The position numbers were made by a program, and so were the translations under genes. 64,000 nt of DNA from Pleurocapsales cyanobacterium LEGE 06147 (GTDB lineage Bacteria > Cyanobacteriota > Cyanobacteriia > Cyanobacteriales > Xenococcaceae). Location: contig JADEWQ010000003.1 in assembly GCA_015207585.1 (NCBI GenBank), positions 58,614 to 122,613 on the forward strand. Reading direction: 5' to 3'. The notes under the pieces are model-generated. The model saw only the letters and a list, made by a program, of their open reading frames with translations, was not told where the DNA came from and did not search any database. Shown here piece after piece: positions 1-8,881 of the stretch (positions are counted from its first letter, which is position 1; each line of letters opens with the position of its first letter).

Positions 1-1
1 T

Positions 2-595
2 TTTGGCTGGTTGGCAGTAATTATTGGCGCATTGGGAATGTTAAGGATTAGTCCTGTAGGTAGTTTTTGGACGCTATTAATTGGTTGGTTTTTGTTGCAG
101 AATGCTGGATTTGCCGCTCAGTCGGCTACTATTCAAGAAAAACTAAGCAATTATACTGCCGAGGATGCAGTTATCCCCAACAATCCTGTTGTCTCTGCGG
201 ATTTAACTTTGAGAGAGTTTGTCAATGATTATGTAATCGGTAAAAATCAGTGGAGCAAGTACCTGGTTATTAATGAAGAAGGGCAACTTTTAGGGATAAT
301 TACAACAGAAAACTTGAAACAAATTCCTACTTCTCAGTGGACGGAAACTGACGTTCGCGAATTAGTTCAACCTGCGGATAAGCTTCCTACAGTCGAATCA
401 GATCTATCTCTGTTGGAAGTAGTTCAGCTCATTGAAAAAGACAACCTGACGGAACTGGCTGTAGTAAAAGAAAATGGGGTCGTTATTGGCTTATTAGAAA
501 AAAATTCAATTCTCGATCTCCTACAAAAAGAAGCTCAAGCTAAAGCAACGCCAATAAACCAGAATTCAAAACTCAGCATCCAGGAGTCAGAATAA
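2..595 (+). CDS. Site-2 protease family protein with CBS domains, C-terminal part (partial)
   Basis: The frame is open from the left edge, so the gene starts outside the window and the metalloprotease core with its zinc-binding HExxH is missing. What remains is one hydrophobic segment (about residues 5-35) followed by two CBS repeats: one containing YLVINEEGQLLGIITTENL and one ending in VVKENGVVIGLLEKNSIL. This order, membrane domain then paired CBS, is typical of cyanobacterial M50 intramembrane proteases, where CBS pairs bind adenosine nucleotides. The M50 assignment is inferred from the architecture because the catalytic part is not visible. A hairpin terminator follows directly. Confidence 0.75.
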   Translation, partial: FGWLAVIIGALGMLRISPVGSFWTLLIGWFLLQNAGFAAQSATIQEKLSNYTAEDAVIPNNPVVSADLTLREFVNDYVIGKNQWSKYLVINEEGQLLGIITTENLKQIPTSQWTETDVRELVQPADKLPTVESDLSLLEVVQLIEKDNLTELAVVKENGVVIGLLEKNSILDLLQKEAQAKATPINQNSKLSIQESE

Positions 596-602
596 TAATT
601 AT

Positions 603-634
603 AGTTGGGTTAGCGCCAGAAAACCCAACTTTTT
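603..634 (+). terminator. Rho-independent terminator after the CBS gene
   Basis: Nine-base arms AGTTGGGTT (603-611) and AACCCAACT (622-630) are perfectly complementary and are followed by a short T run. The hairpin begins 8 bases after the stop codon of the upstream gene. Confidence 0.8.
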
Positions 635-643
635 GATGAGCGG

Positions 644-769
644 TTAGTAGCGATCGCGTTCTAAATCTTGGATTACCTTTTCCCAATACCACAACTCTGT
701 TTGTCCTGGCTTTTTTTGCCGGGCTGCACTAACTAATCTTAAAGCCGCATTTCGGTCTCCTCCTAACAT
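644..769 (-). CDS. Small cyanobacterial protein, start uncertain, possibly a 5'-truncated relic
   Basis: Minus-strand frame of 41 codons from an ATG at 769. The tail reads WYWEKVIQDLERDRY, preceded by a GGDRNAALRLV stretch. It resembles a family of roughly 50-residue cyanobacterial proteins of unknown function that end in a very similar W-EK-I-DLERDR motif. The plausible similarity continues upstream of this ATG in the same frame (LQKKLLLML, to about 800) with no usable start codon before an in-frame stop near 838. Either a non-standard start is used or the 5' end is decayed. The family link is from memory of the motif. Confidence 0.45.
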   Translation of the reverse strand: MLGGDRNAALRLVSAARQKKPGQTELWYWEKVIQDLERDRY

Positions 770-1220
770 TAATAAAAGCTTTTTTTGAAGGCAAGAAAAA
801 GTTTTGTTGTTAACTCGATTGTTTTATTGTCTTTGTTTGTATCTCTTTCGATAACTTTTACGCTGTTTTTTTATTTCTTGAACTAAAGCATACATCAAAC
901 CAGTAAACAAAAAAAAGAAAATAATTAAAAATATATTCATTAAAAAATATAAAAATTTAGAGAAAAACTTATTCTGACAATAGCCTTTACATTCTTTGTA
1001 ATGCCTCAGTCTTAGTACGAACAATTTTTAGATAATTAACATTAATACTAGCTACATCAGCTAAACGAGACCCATGTAGCATCACTTATAATTAGTCATA
1101 TGCTCAAATCAAATACTGTAGATTTCTTTCTCGAACACTTATCTCGTAAAAGTTAACTAGACACTGTATCTATTGGTAAAACACTAAAATTAGATTTTAA
1201 TACCAAATTATTGAATATTA

Positions 1221-1988
1221 CTAACTCTGCCAAGCAAGCCAAAAAGTATAGAAAGCAAGTATAGCCAAGAGAAGATTAAAACCAAAACCGACAATTCGAT
1301 CGGGTAATTTAGGTAAAAAACGGGTACTGATTTGTGCTCCTAAAAGACCTCCCAATCCTAAAATAATTCCTTCTAACCATAAAACATTACCCTGATAAGC
1401 GTGTCCCAAACAAGCAGAAATAGAAGTAAGAACAATTACTCCCAAACTAGTTTGAATAGAAACTTTAATTGTTTCTCCCAGCAAAAACATTTGCAAAGGA
1501 ACCATAATTACCCCACCTCCAATACCAAATAATCCTGCCAGTAAACCAGCTATACCCCCTGTAACGATTCTGGCTGCAGTAGGATTCATGGTTGGCTGTG
1601 TTCGTTCCCTATATCTAGTACTTATCCTTTTGCGCCAATTGGTTAAAAAAATGTTGACAATCAAGAAACAAGCAAAAGCAATTAGCAGAAAATAAGCAGG
1701 TATATTGCTAGCTATTAATGCACCAAATTGTGCCGTAATTAAAGAAGGTAAACCCAGTAATAGCACGCGCCGTAAATTTAAATGACCCATGCGCCAATTT
1801 TGGATGCTACCAGAAACAGATGTCAGGATAATAGCCAAACTGCTTGTAGCCACGGCTTGAACTGGTGCATAACCAAAAGTCTTGATGATTGGTACCAACA
1901 CTACACCGCCACCAATACCAAACATCCCCGCCAGAAGTCCGGAGAATATGCCCAAACCAGCAAGAATAAATCCATTAGCTAAAGTCAT
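1221..1988 (-). CDS. Sulfite exporter TauE/SafE family membrane protein
   Basis: A 255-residue polytopic membrane protein with two related halves. Each half begins with a glycine-rich FGIGGG motif: GLLAGMFGIGGGVVLVP near residue 16 and GLLAGLFGIGGGVIMVP near residue 147. This internal repeat is the hallmark of the TauE/SafE family of putative exporters of sulfite or sulfur-containing organic acids. The length is normal. It stands alone, with no sulfur-metabolism gene beside it, so the substrate cannot be assigned. The ATG at 1988 places the first membrane helix directly at the N-terminus. Confidence 0.88.
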   Translation of the reverse strand: MTLANGFILAGLGIFSGLLAGMFGIGGGVVLVPIIKTFGYAPVQAVATSSLAIILTSVSGSIQNWRMGHLNLRRVLLLGLPSLITAQFGALIASNIPAYFLLIAFACFLIVNIFLTNWRKRISTRYRERTQPTMNPTAARIVTGGIAGLLAGLFGIGGGVIMVPLQMFLLGETIKVSIQTSLGVIVLTSISACLGHAYQGNVLWLEGIILGLGGLLGAQISTRFLPKLPDRIVGFGFNLLLAILAFYTFWLAWQS

Positions 1989-2056
1989 TGGCAGAAAAGT
2001 CGCTCGATAGTGAGCAGTAATGTTAAATTCAGTTAATTAGCTGTAATTTCTTTCAA

Positions 2057-3517
2057 CTACTCCCAAGCTTTCGTGCAGACAACAAATAATTCCACACCAT
2101 ATTCATCAGAGTGTACTTCTACGGGAAGTGAACCAAACTTAGATTGACCAAATAAGGTTTCCAATTGTTCGGCACAACGATAGAGCAAATGCCATTCCAA
2201 AATATGTTCGAGTAAGACGCGATCGGGGTTGGCGGCGTAGAAGTTACCTAAGATTACAGTGCCATTAGGCAAAAGACGGTCGTAAATCCAGTTAAGCAAG
2301 GCAATCAGTTCTTTATCTTGGAGATAGTTGCTGACACTGACGCTATAAATCATTTGTTGGGGCGGTAGAGGAATATTACTACAACCCTGGGAAAGCAGAA
2401 AAATACTATCTTGAATAAAAGTAAGACAATCGACAAAACCTAGTTTGTGCGCCAAGTTAGCTGCATAAGCTAAATGTTCGCGATCGCAATCGACACAGGT
2501 AACGTGAACGTTAGGGGGATTGGCATTCAAATAGAGGTCTAAAATTTCATTAGCCGAACCGCTGACGAGGCTAGTTACGGGCATGGGATTGGCAGAAGTC
2601 CAACCTACGGCTAATTCTTTAATTGTTTCGGTAATAATACTGCCACGATTTTTTAATGCCAAACAAGTAGGAATAGAGCGAATCCAGCGGTCGATATAGA
2701 TACCTAAATATCCGTCTCCTTCGGGTTCATTTTGAGAAAGTATTTCAGTGATGACAGAATCGTTAGCGTAACCGCACGATTGACGAAAAGCGCGATCGAT
2801 GAAGCTACTAAGCATCAAGAAAGAAAAAGTTTCGCGAAAGATATAAGTGCCGATCGCTTTTTCTATGTCCGATTCTTGAATAATTTGCTCCCGCATGGAG
2901 TTAACGAGCATGTTACATGCCTTAGTAATTGCTCCTTGGGCTTCTGCTTCATTCAATTGTTTGGCTCGCAAGGATTGCTCTATGCCGACTAAATTATTTT
3001 TAAACAATTCCACTTCGCTCACTAACTCTGGCGGGATATCGTCTTGTCCGACTAAACCAGTCCGCCGCTGTCGCGATTGGGGAGAGAAACCTGTTTTCTC
3101 CATTAGAGAAGAGAGAAGAAATGAAGTTTCGCGCAAACGCAGAGAAAGATTGTAAGCTATAGATTGATAAAAACGGATAGAAAGACCGGGAATAGAAACG
3201 AGCAAAGAGTAGAGAGTCGTTTTTTCCAAAATACTGACTTCTACCTCTTCTTGAGCGATAATTGCTGCACTGGTAGTCTCTTCTTCTAACAAAGACATCT
3301 CGCCAAAAATATCCCCGGGATTTAAACAAGCGATCGCCACTCCTCGACCAGAAGCAGAACGTTCTACCCGAACGCTTCCTTTACGCAGTAGATAAATTAC
3401 TTGAGAAGGATGATTTTCTGGAAGAATGACTTCATTTTTGTGATAAGTAACGATCTTGCCTTTTTCCCACAAGAGATTGTAGTCATCACTCGTGAGAAAT
3501 TTAAATTTACTGTTCAT
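2057..3517 (-). CDS. Cyclic-nucleotide-binding domain fused to a class I SAM-methyltransferase-like domain
   Basis: A 486-residue protein. Residues about 15-125 form a CRP-type cNMP-binding fold, including the phosphate-binding-cassette-like GDIFGEMSLLEEE. A helical linker of about 130 residues follows. The C-terminal half looks like a Rossmann methyltransferase: SLVSGSANEILDLYL, the acidic VTCVDCDREHL strand, and QQMIYSVSVSNYL. There is no DNA-binding helix-turn-helix, so this is a ligand-sensing enzyme candidate and not a transcription factor. Its start codon lies inside the end of the upstream gene (11-bp overlap), so the two are probably co-translated. Substrate and ligand are unknown. 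Confidence 0.75.
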   Translation of the reverse strand: MNSKFKFLTSDDYNLLWEKGKIVTYHKNEVILPENHPSQVIYLLRKGSVRVERSASGRGVAIACLNPGDIFGEMSLLEEETTSAAIIAQEEVEVSILEKTTLYSLLVSIPGLSIRFYQSIAYNLSLRLRETSFLLSSLMEKTGFSPQSRQRRTGLVGQDDIPPELVSEVELFKNNLVGIEQSLRAKQLNEAEAQGAITKACNMLVNSMREQIIQESDIEKAIGTYIFRETFSFLMLSSFIDRAFRQSCGYANDSVITEILSQNEPEGDGYLGIYIDRWIRSIPTCLALKNRGSIITETIKELAVGWTSANPMPVTSLVSGSANEILDLYLNANPPNVHVTCVDCDREHLAYAANLAHKLGFVDCLTFIQDSIFLLSQGCSNIPLPPQQMIYSVSVSNYLQDKELIALLNWIYDRLLPNGTVILGNFYAANPDRVLLEHILEWHLLYRCAEQLETLFGQSKFGSLPVEVHSDEYGVELFVVCTKAWE

Positions 3518-4952
3518 CCCTGGCTACCCAACAATCAGAAATACTAGGTCGCTTAACTGCTCGTGCAAATAAAGCTTTGAAAGCAGCTTGTCGTTGTTGG
3601 GGAGATTCTGTCGCTATCTGCCAGAGACTTTCATAAAAGAAGAAAGATACTCCCGCAAAAGCGCGATCGCGGGTAGCTTCGACTTGCTGCCGAATGTCGC
3701 TCAAGAATACGGGACGACCATTTAAACCAGACAAAATACCGATACCTACTGGGATATGATTTCTGGCGGCAATCACTTCTGGTTGCTCTAATTCCCTAGT
3801 AAAACTGTCGTGGTCGGAGCGATATACTTGTAATACTAGTTCCTCAATCAGCCCCATTCTTTCCCACCTATGCCAGTCCAACAAGAAAGAGTTTAAAGAA
3901 AACTGTTGCGGATTGGGGGACACAGAGACAATAGCATCGGGATTATTCTTTTTGATCGTGCCAAATAATTCTTTCATGTAGGCAGTTATTTTATCCGCCC
4001 GCCAGCGAATCCATTGCTCATCTTGACTATCTTCCGGTGGCAGTTGACCATCGTGTTCTTGACGGTAAAGTTGGACAGTAAAATCGTCGTAGCCAAATTC
4101 TGAAGGAACGCCAAAGTGATCGTCTAATTGAATGCCGTCAACATCGTAGTTACTAACAAGTTCTACAATCAAATCGGTAATAAATTGCTGTACTTCCGGA
4201 TGTAAAGGATTGAGCCAAACTCGTTGATGTACGTTGCCTTCCCACCAAATAGTGCTGCCATCTTGATGCTGAGTCAACCATTCTGGATGGCGTTGTGCCA
4301 ATTCCGAGTCTGCTGGTGCCATAAAACCAAATTCAAACCAGGGAATTACTCCCATTCCTAATTCGTGTCCGCGATCGATAATTTCTTCTAATACATCTCT
4401 TTCTTGCAACCCTTCGGTAGGATCGAGTTCGTATCCCGTGACTTTTTCGGCTACTGAAGAAGGATAGAGGGTATAACCCCAATTCCATACAGTGGGATAG
4501 AGAGTATTAAAATTTAACTGCCCTAAAGTAGCGATCGCTCGGGTAGTATTTTCACGAGAAAATAGAACATCACTATCGATATTAGTCAGCCAAACTCCTC
4601 TCAATTCTCGCGCAGTTTTGGAAGAACAATTCGAGAGTTGCTCTTGTTGAGTGCCTCGGGCGCGGGAAACAAGTTCCCGCGAAAGAGAGGCAGTGTTTTC
4701 ACCATAACCGGCAAGGGGCAAAAGCGTAGCAACAGCAAAACTACCAATTAGGAGCAATAAAAACCAACCACGATGACTAGATTGTCTGCTAATCTTAGCT
4801 GACTTTATTTTGGCTAAGCAAGGCACTACTGACAAAAGCCAACTAGATTTGCCTCTTGAAAAATCCAGTACCTCGAACAAATTGTTTCCAACTCCCCAGA
4901 GGATCGATCTGTCTGCACGGAAGTTGAAAATCCTGCGGACAAAGTCTTTCAT
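3507..4952 (-). CDS. Glycoside hydrolase family 10-like (GHL10/DUF187-type) secreted or anchored protein
   Basis: A 481-residue protein with a basic N-terminal region, a hydrophobic anchor at about residues 63-83 (WFLLLLIGSFAVATLLPL) and then a TIM-barrel domain starting RELRGVWLTNIDSDVLFS. Further family motifs are GVIPWFEFGF, HPEVQQFITDLIVELV and VDGIQLDDHFG. The family includes YddW-like lipoproteins thought to act on cell-wall glycans, so an envelope function is likely but inferred. The N-terminus is longer than usual. No later Met precedes the anchor, so the first ATG is kept. It overlaps the next gene by 11 bp. Confidence 0.85.
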   Translation of the reverse strand: MKDFVRRIFNFRADRSILWGVGNNLFEVLDFSRGKSSWLLSVVPCLAKIKSAKISRQSSHRGWFLLLLIGSFAVATLLPLAGYGENTASLSRELVSRARGTQQEQLSNCSSKTARELRGVWLTNIDSDVLFSRENTTRAIATLGQLNFNTLYPTVWNWGYTLYPSSVAEKVTGYELDPTEGLQERDVLEEIIDRGHELGMGVIPWFEFGFMAPADSELAQRHPEWLTQHQDGSTIWWEGNVHQRVWLNPLHPEVQQFITDLIVELVSNYDVDGIQLDDHFGVPSEFGYDDFTVQLYRQEHDGQLPPEDSQDEQWIRWRADKITAYMKELFGTIKKNNPDAIVSVSPNPQQFSLNSFLLDWHRWERMGLIEELVLQVYRSDHDSFTRELEQPEVIAARNHIPVGIGILSGLNGRPVFLSDIRQQVEATRDRAFAGVSFFFYESLWQIATESPQQRQAAFKALFARAVKRPSISDCWVARDEQ

Positions 4953-5235
4953 GTCTCTTCAATTAAATCCTGCTTATAACTAGTGAAAATACGGCGATTA
5001 TAACCTTTTCAACCGATAGATAAAGGCAAACATTAATATAGATCTAAGCTTTTGCCCGGATCTCCTCTCTAATAAAGTTAAAAAGCGATAAGCCAAGAAA
5101 GCTTAACGCTCAACTCTAAAATTTTGGTCTAATAATTTTTTGAGCTATCAATTCCGCCAAAATTGCCAAAGAGGCGGTAGCCTTTGATGTTTCAATATGA
5201 CAAAAGTTCAAATCCTCTACTTTTAAAAATAAAAA

Positions 5236-5856
5236 CTACGAAGATGGCTCTACTAATTCTGAATTAAATTCATTAAAAGAACGGCGTTTTAATTCCACTG
5301 ATTGGGAGCGAGGCAACAAATCGAATACCTCCCGCAAAGCGTCATCAATCTCTTCAAGTTTGACTTGACCTCGACCGTTAAAAACAACTTTACCTTTTCG
5401 ATCGAATAAAACAGTTTGCGGAACTACACCCTCATAGTAATAACCTGGTTCTTCAGGAGTATAGGTAGATTTAACAGGAAGAGAATCCACGCTAATAGGA
5501 ATAAAACTAACAGCACGACCGTAAGTATCTTGTAGTCTAGTGATGACGAAGGAAAATTGTTTACAATCACTACTGTCATCGAGATAAAAAACTAACAAGG
5601 TAGGGAGCTGCCGTTGGAAAGATTGTACTAAACTCAAGCGAGGAGGGACGATACCACCGTTGCCAGCAAAGATAAGAAAGATATTTCCTTCGTATTTATC
5701 ATCATTGAGACCAGCCCAAGCTGGTGAAGTACTCAAAACAAATAAGCTGGTTAAGCTTGCTAGCAAAGTTAAAAGACAAAGATTAAGTAAAAATTTTCTC
5801 CAAGTAAGCAGCTGAGAATGAATCGAACGAAATAATCTTAACTGAGCAAATCTCAT
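5236..5856 (-). CDS. Thylakoid photosystem I accumulation factor-like protein (thioredoxin fold)
   Basis: A 206-residue protein with an N-terminal hydrophobic segment (about 24-45) ending in an AWA-type signal cleavage site. Next comes a conserved domain with GNIFLIFAGNGGIVPPR, LLVFYLDDSSDCKQF, PGYYYEGVVPQTVLFD and a C-terminal RSQSVELKRRSFNEFNSELV. These match a cyanobacterial and plastid family annotated as needed for photosystem I accumulation in thylakoids. The fold is thioredoxin-like, but the usual CxxC is replaced by a single cysteine in DSSDCKQ, so classic disulfide exchange is unlikely. The assignment is from motif memory. It is divergent from the J-domain gene. Confidence 0.75.
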   Translation of the reverse strand: MRFAQLRLFRSIHSQLLTWRKFLLNLCLLTLLASLTSLFVLSTSPAWAGLNDDKYEGNIFLIFAGNGGIVPPRLSLVQSFQRQLPTLLVFYLDDSSDCKQFSFVITRLQDTYGRAVSFIPISVDSLPVKSTYTPEEPGYYYEGVVPQTVLFDRKGKVVFNGRGQVKLEEIDDALREVFDLLPRSQSVELKRRSFNEFNSELVEPSS

Positions 5857-5944
5857 TATTTACTAATTTGTTTATCTTACAGTCTCTAGTATAGTTATGC
5901 CAAGTTCTATTATCTGCTTTAACTACACTTGTTTTTGTTGGAGA

Positions 5945-6110
5945 GTATCGATATTCGATTATCGGCGGGAATCGATCTCCTTCAAAATGTGGGATGTGCC
6001 GTTGCTATAGCCTGGGGAAGAGCACTCAGGGATAGCCACCCGCCAACTTTGGTAATGGGTCAATTATTAATTACCGCGAAATCCCCCGGACTTTAGGGAG
6101 AAGATGAGTT
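5945..6110. ncRNA. Possible structured RNA in the divergent intergenic region (unproven)
   Basis: The 342-bp gap between two divergent genes has no reading frame of note but contains good pairing potential. GGCGGG (5964-5969) is complementary to CCCGCC (6039-6044). Inside lies a hairpin in which GCTAT (6004-6008) and CCTG (6011-6014) pair with CAGG (6027-6030) and ATAGC (6032-6036). Its size and its long stem with internal bulges recall 6S-type RNAs, but I cannot confirm that identity, and the strand is undetermined. Confidence 0.25.
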
Positions 6111-6198
6111 TAAATCCAAATAAATTTCCTGACTTGATGTTACTGGCAAAATTCGCTAACTATTAAATAAGGGAAACAATTTCAACTAGAGAGATAGA

Positions 6199-6678
6199 GT
6201 GAGTCAGGAGCAAACAACTGGCAAATCGAAGCAAACGAAAATTCCAGCACAAATCAGACTGGCAAATACCTATTATGGACTTTTAGGACTTCATCCCTCT
6301 GCTTCAATGCTCGAAATTCGGCGGAGTTATCGGCAGCTTAGCAAAAAATATCATCCAGACACTACTGAGTTACCTCTTCCAGTCGCTAAAATCAAATTTC
6401 AACAACTCAATGAAGCTTACGCTACTCTCAGCAATCCCGAGCGGCGATCGCTTTACGATCTAAAAATAGGTTATTCCCGCCTCAATATCATTCAAGTGCC
6501 TCCTGATTGGGAACGCTCCTCTCAGAAAAAATGGTCGGAAACGGCGTATCAAGGTCCAACAGAACGTCCTCTTTCTGCAGGAGAGATTTTTGTATTATTG
6601 CTCCTCGGTCTGACTTTGATTGGCTGTCTGTTCTTAGCAATAGCGCTTGCCTACTTACGAGGCGAGACTTGGGTTTAA
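6199..6678 (+). CDS. J-domain (DnaJ-like) protein with C-terminal membrane segment
   Basis: A 159-residue protein. The J domain spans residues about 24-90 (NTYYGLLGLHPSASMLEIRR), with the obligatory HPD at 52-54 that stimulates DnaK ATPase. There is no G/F-rich or zinc-finger region, so it is a short specialised co-chaperone (type III). A single hydrophobic helix near residues 130-152 (IFVLLLLGLTLIGCLFLAIALAYL) should tether it to a membrane with the J domain in the cytoplasm. The frame opens at a GTG; no ATG fits upstream. The next gene lies 69 bp downstream on the same strand. Confidence 0.88.
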   Translation: MSQEQTTGKSKQTKIPAQIRLANTYYGLLGLHPSASMLEIRRSYRQLSKKYHPDTTELPLPVAKIKFQQLNEAYATLSNPERRSLYDLKIGYSRLNIIQVPPDWERSSQKKWSETAYQGPTERPLSAGEIFVLLLLGLTLIGCLFLAIALAYLRGETWV

Positions 6679-6747
6679 ATTTGCAGTCGCGATCGCTTAT
6701 ATTTAGTTTTGGATTAAAAATTTAATTTTTTTATCGCTCTAATTTAG

Positions 6748-7020
6748 ATGTCTCTTCCCGACCCTCAAACGCCTCTTTACAATCATCCTTTGCCCAAAAT
6801 AGAACAGTGGCTTACTAGCTTAGGTTGTCAACAAAACCAAGAACATCTTCATTGTTGGCATTTGGAAAAATTTAATTGGCAAGCAGAAATTTATCTAGAA
6901 ACTGAAGAATTGATCGTCTGTTATCTGGGAGCTGGAGAAAGAGGCAAAGACCTTACCCGCTCTTTTAAATATTCTCTCACTCGTCAAGACATCGAAGCAG
7001 CAGTTTTTTCCGGACCCTAA
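6748..7020 (+). CDS. DUF3143-type small protein
   Basis: A 90-residue soluble protein beginning MSLPDPQTPLYNHPLPKIEQ, with a WQAEIYLETEELIVCYL strand and a C-terminal SLTRQDIEAAVFSGP. These match the DUF3143 family of cyanobacteria and plastid-bearing eukaryotes, for which no function is established. It sits directly after the J-domain gene in the same direction and could be co-transcribed. The length is normal. Confidence 0.8.
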   Translation: MSLPDPQTPLYNHPLPKIEQWLTSLGCQQNQEHLHCWHLEKFNWQAEIYLETEELIVCYLGAGERGKDLTRSFKYSLTRQDIEAAVFSGP

Positions 7021-7073
7021 TTTCAGTTATCAGTTATCAGTATTTACTCCTGACTCCTGATTTCTTGACCCAA

Positions 7074-7823
7074 TTAAACTTTACCAAAGCGTCTGTCACG
7101 TTGTTGGTAAGCGAAAAGAGCTTTGTGAAACTCGACGCGGTCGAAATCTGGCCATAGGGTTTGCGTCACATAAATTTCTGCATAAGCCATTTGCCATAAC
7201 AGAAAGTTGCTAATGCGCATTTCACCGCTAGTACGAATGAGTAAGTCCGGATGAACAATCCCTTGAGTGTAGAGATGACGTTCGAATAAAGCTTCATCGA
7301 TCTCTTCCACTTTAAGATAGCCTTGCTCTACTTTAGAGGCGATCGCCTGACATGCTTGCAGTATCTCTTGCCTGCCTCCATAGTTGGTAGCGATCGTAAA
7401 TTGAATGCCCGAATTATTTTGAGTGTCGTGCATCGAGCGTTCAATTTCTGACTGTAGGGACTTTGGTAGTTCTTCTAAATTCCCCACAAAGCGAATTTTG
7501 ACATTTTCTGCCATCATCTCTTGAAGTTCTCGTCGCAATACTCTCTCAAATAAAGTCATTAAAAATTCGACCTCTTCTAGAGGTCTGCCCCAATTTTCTG
7601 TCGAGAAAGCATAAGCAGTAAGCGCGGGAATGCCCCAATCTCTACAACAGCGGAGTAAATTTTTGAGAGCATCGACTCCTTTTTGATGACCTATAATACG
7701 GGGTCTTCCTTTTCGTTTGGCCCATCTTCCGTTGCCATCCATAATAACCGCTACGTGGTTGGGAAGGCGGCTCCGGTCTAAATCGGCGGGTAATTCTTGT
7801 AAAGCAATTGGCTTGGCAGTCAT
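7074..7823 (-). CDS. uppS: Isoprenyl transferase (cis-prenyl, undecaprenyl-diphosphate synthase type)
   Basis: A 249-residue cis-prenyltransferase. Near the N-terminus [16 protein letters not shown] carries the catalytic Asp29 of the MDGNGRW motif. [11 protein letters not shown] and the C-terminal [26 protein letters not shown] complete the family signature. It condenses isopentenyl diphosphate units to the lipid carrier used for peptidoglycan and glycan export. It lies 43 bp downstream of the diadenylate cyclase gene on the same strand, in the order lysA, cdaA, uppS, which suggests coupling of wall precursors with c-di-AMP signalling. The type 2 IPP isomerase at 55.7 kb supplies the same pathway. 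Confidence 0.95.
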   Translation of the reverse strand: MTAKPIALQELPADLDRSRLPNHVAVIMDGNGRWAKRKGRPRIIGHQKGVDALKNLLRCCRDWGIPALTAYAFSTENWGRPLEEVEFLMTLFERVLRRELQEMMAENVKIRFVGNLEELPKSLQSEIERSMHDTQNNSGIQFTIATNYGGRQEILQACQAIASKVEQGYLKVEEIDEALFERHLYTQGIVHPDLLIRTSGEMRISNFLLWQMAYAEIYVTQTLWPDFDRVEFHKALFAYQQRDRRFGKV

Positions 7824-7866
7824 CTGAATTAGAAATTAAGAATTCAGAAAATAACTTGACAGATCT

Positions 7867-8778
7867 CTAATTATTTTTTTCTCGTGACTTTGATGATGGT
7901 AGACGCAAGAGCCTCTGAACCAAAATCCGTCCTTGAAAGCCGAGTTTACGACTGAGACGAACCGCATCCCGCTCTACTACGGGTGCAAATCTTTCTTGTA
8001 ATAGCTCTTTAAGTTTACTACTGGTTAAGGGTCGGTTGAGAATTCCCTTTTCTGCTAGAGATATAGAACCTGTTTCTTCTGAAACAACGACACACAGACA
8101 GTTTTCAACCCGTTCGGTTATACCCATAGCTGCACGATGTCGCGTGCCCAATTGACGAGATGCAGTTCGCTCGGACAGGGGTAAAATTACGGCAGCTGAC
8201 ACTAAACGAGAACCCCGAATGAGAACGGCTCCATCGTGTAACAAAGTTGTCGTTTGAAAAATAGTCTGTAGTAATTCCTTGGAAACTTCGGCATTGAGAG
8301 TTACTCCTGGCGAGACGAAATCCTCTTCTTCCAAAGAGCCATTAGTTTCTAACAAAATCAGAGCTCCCGTGCGGTTTTGAGATAAATCTTTAACCGCATC
8401 GACAATTTCATCGACGACGCTATCTGGTTGAGAACTAGGTCTTCCAGTAGATTTAAATAACTGGAGCACTTCTCCTCGTCCGATTTGTTCGAGAAAGCGG
8501 CGAAATTGCGATTGAAAAATCACCGCCATCGCTACCGCTGCTCCCAAAACTAATTTTTCCAACAGAAATCCTAGTAGACTTAACCCCAGTCTTTTGCTCA
8601 CCACCGTAGCTAACATTAGCACGATAAACCCTCTAACCATCCATAGACTACGACGCTCCCCCTCGCCAATTACGAGGAGAAGGACATAACTCAAGGCTAG
8701 AACTAAACCAACATCTAGGCTGTAAGGTAGCCAAGAGGGTATCCAGCTAAAGTCAGGAACAAAACCCGACGAAGACAT
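7867..8778 (-). CDS. cdaA: Diadenylate cyclase, membrane CdaA type
   Basis: A 303-residue protein with three N-terminal membrane helices (about residues 20-90) followed by a DAC domain. The catalytic signatures are present: DGA at 182-184 (LLHDGAVLIRG) and RHR at 213-215 (LGTRHRAAMGI). It makes c-di-AMP from two ATP. The C-terminal tail of about 40 residues is basic. It sits between lysA and uppS on the same strand. No CdaR-type regulator gene is next to it, unlike the Firmicutes arrangement. Confidence 0.95.
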   Translation of the reverse strand: MSSSGFVPDFSWIPSWLPYSLDVGLVLALSYVLLLVIGEGERRSLWMVRGFIVLMLATVVSKRLGLSLLGFLLEKLVLGAAVAMAVIFQSQFRRFLEQIGRGEVLQLFKSTGRPSSQPDSVVDEIVDAVKDLSQNRTGALILLETNGSLEEEDFVSPGVTLNAEVSKELLQTIFQTTTLLHDGAVLIRGSRLVSAAVILPLSERTASRQLGTRHRAAMGITERVENCLCVVVSEETGSISLAEKGILNRPLTSSKLKELLQERFAPVVERDAVRLSRKLGFQGRILVQRLLRLPSSKSREKNN

Positions 8779-8881
8779 TATATTGCGTTCACTTAGCTAC
8801 AAAGATTGGGTGGATGAGGATGTCTTGAAATCCAAGACAAGTATCAAAGTTTTGGAGATTTTTGGGTACAATTACTCGCAC

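Noticed and set aside
824..1024. 66-codon minus-strand frame with a hydrophobic center
   Set aside because: Very AT-rich, biased to Phe/Leu/Lys as expected by chance in such DNA, no clear ribosome site and no family wording.
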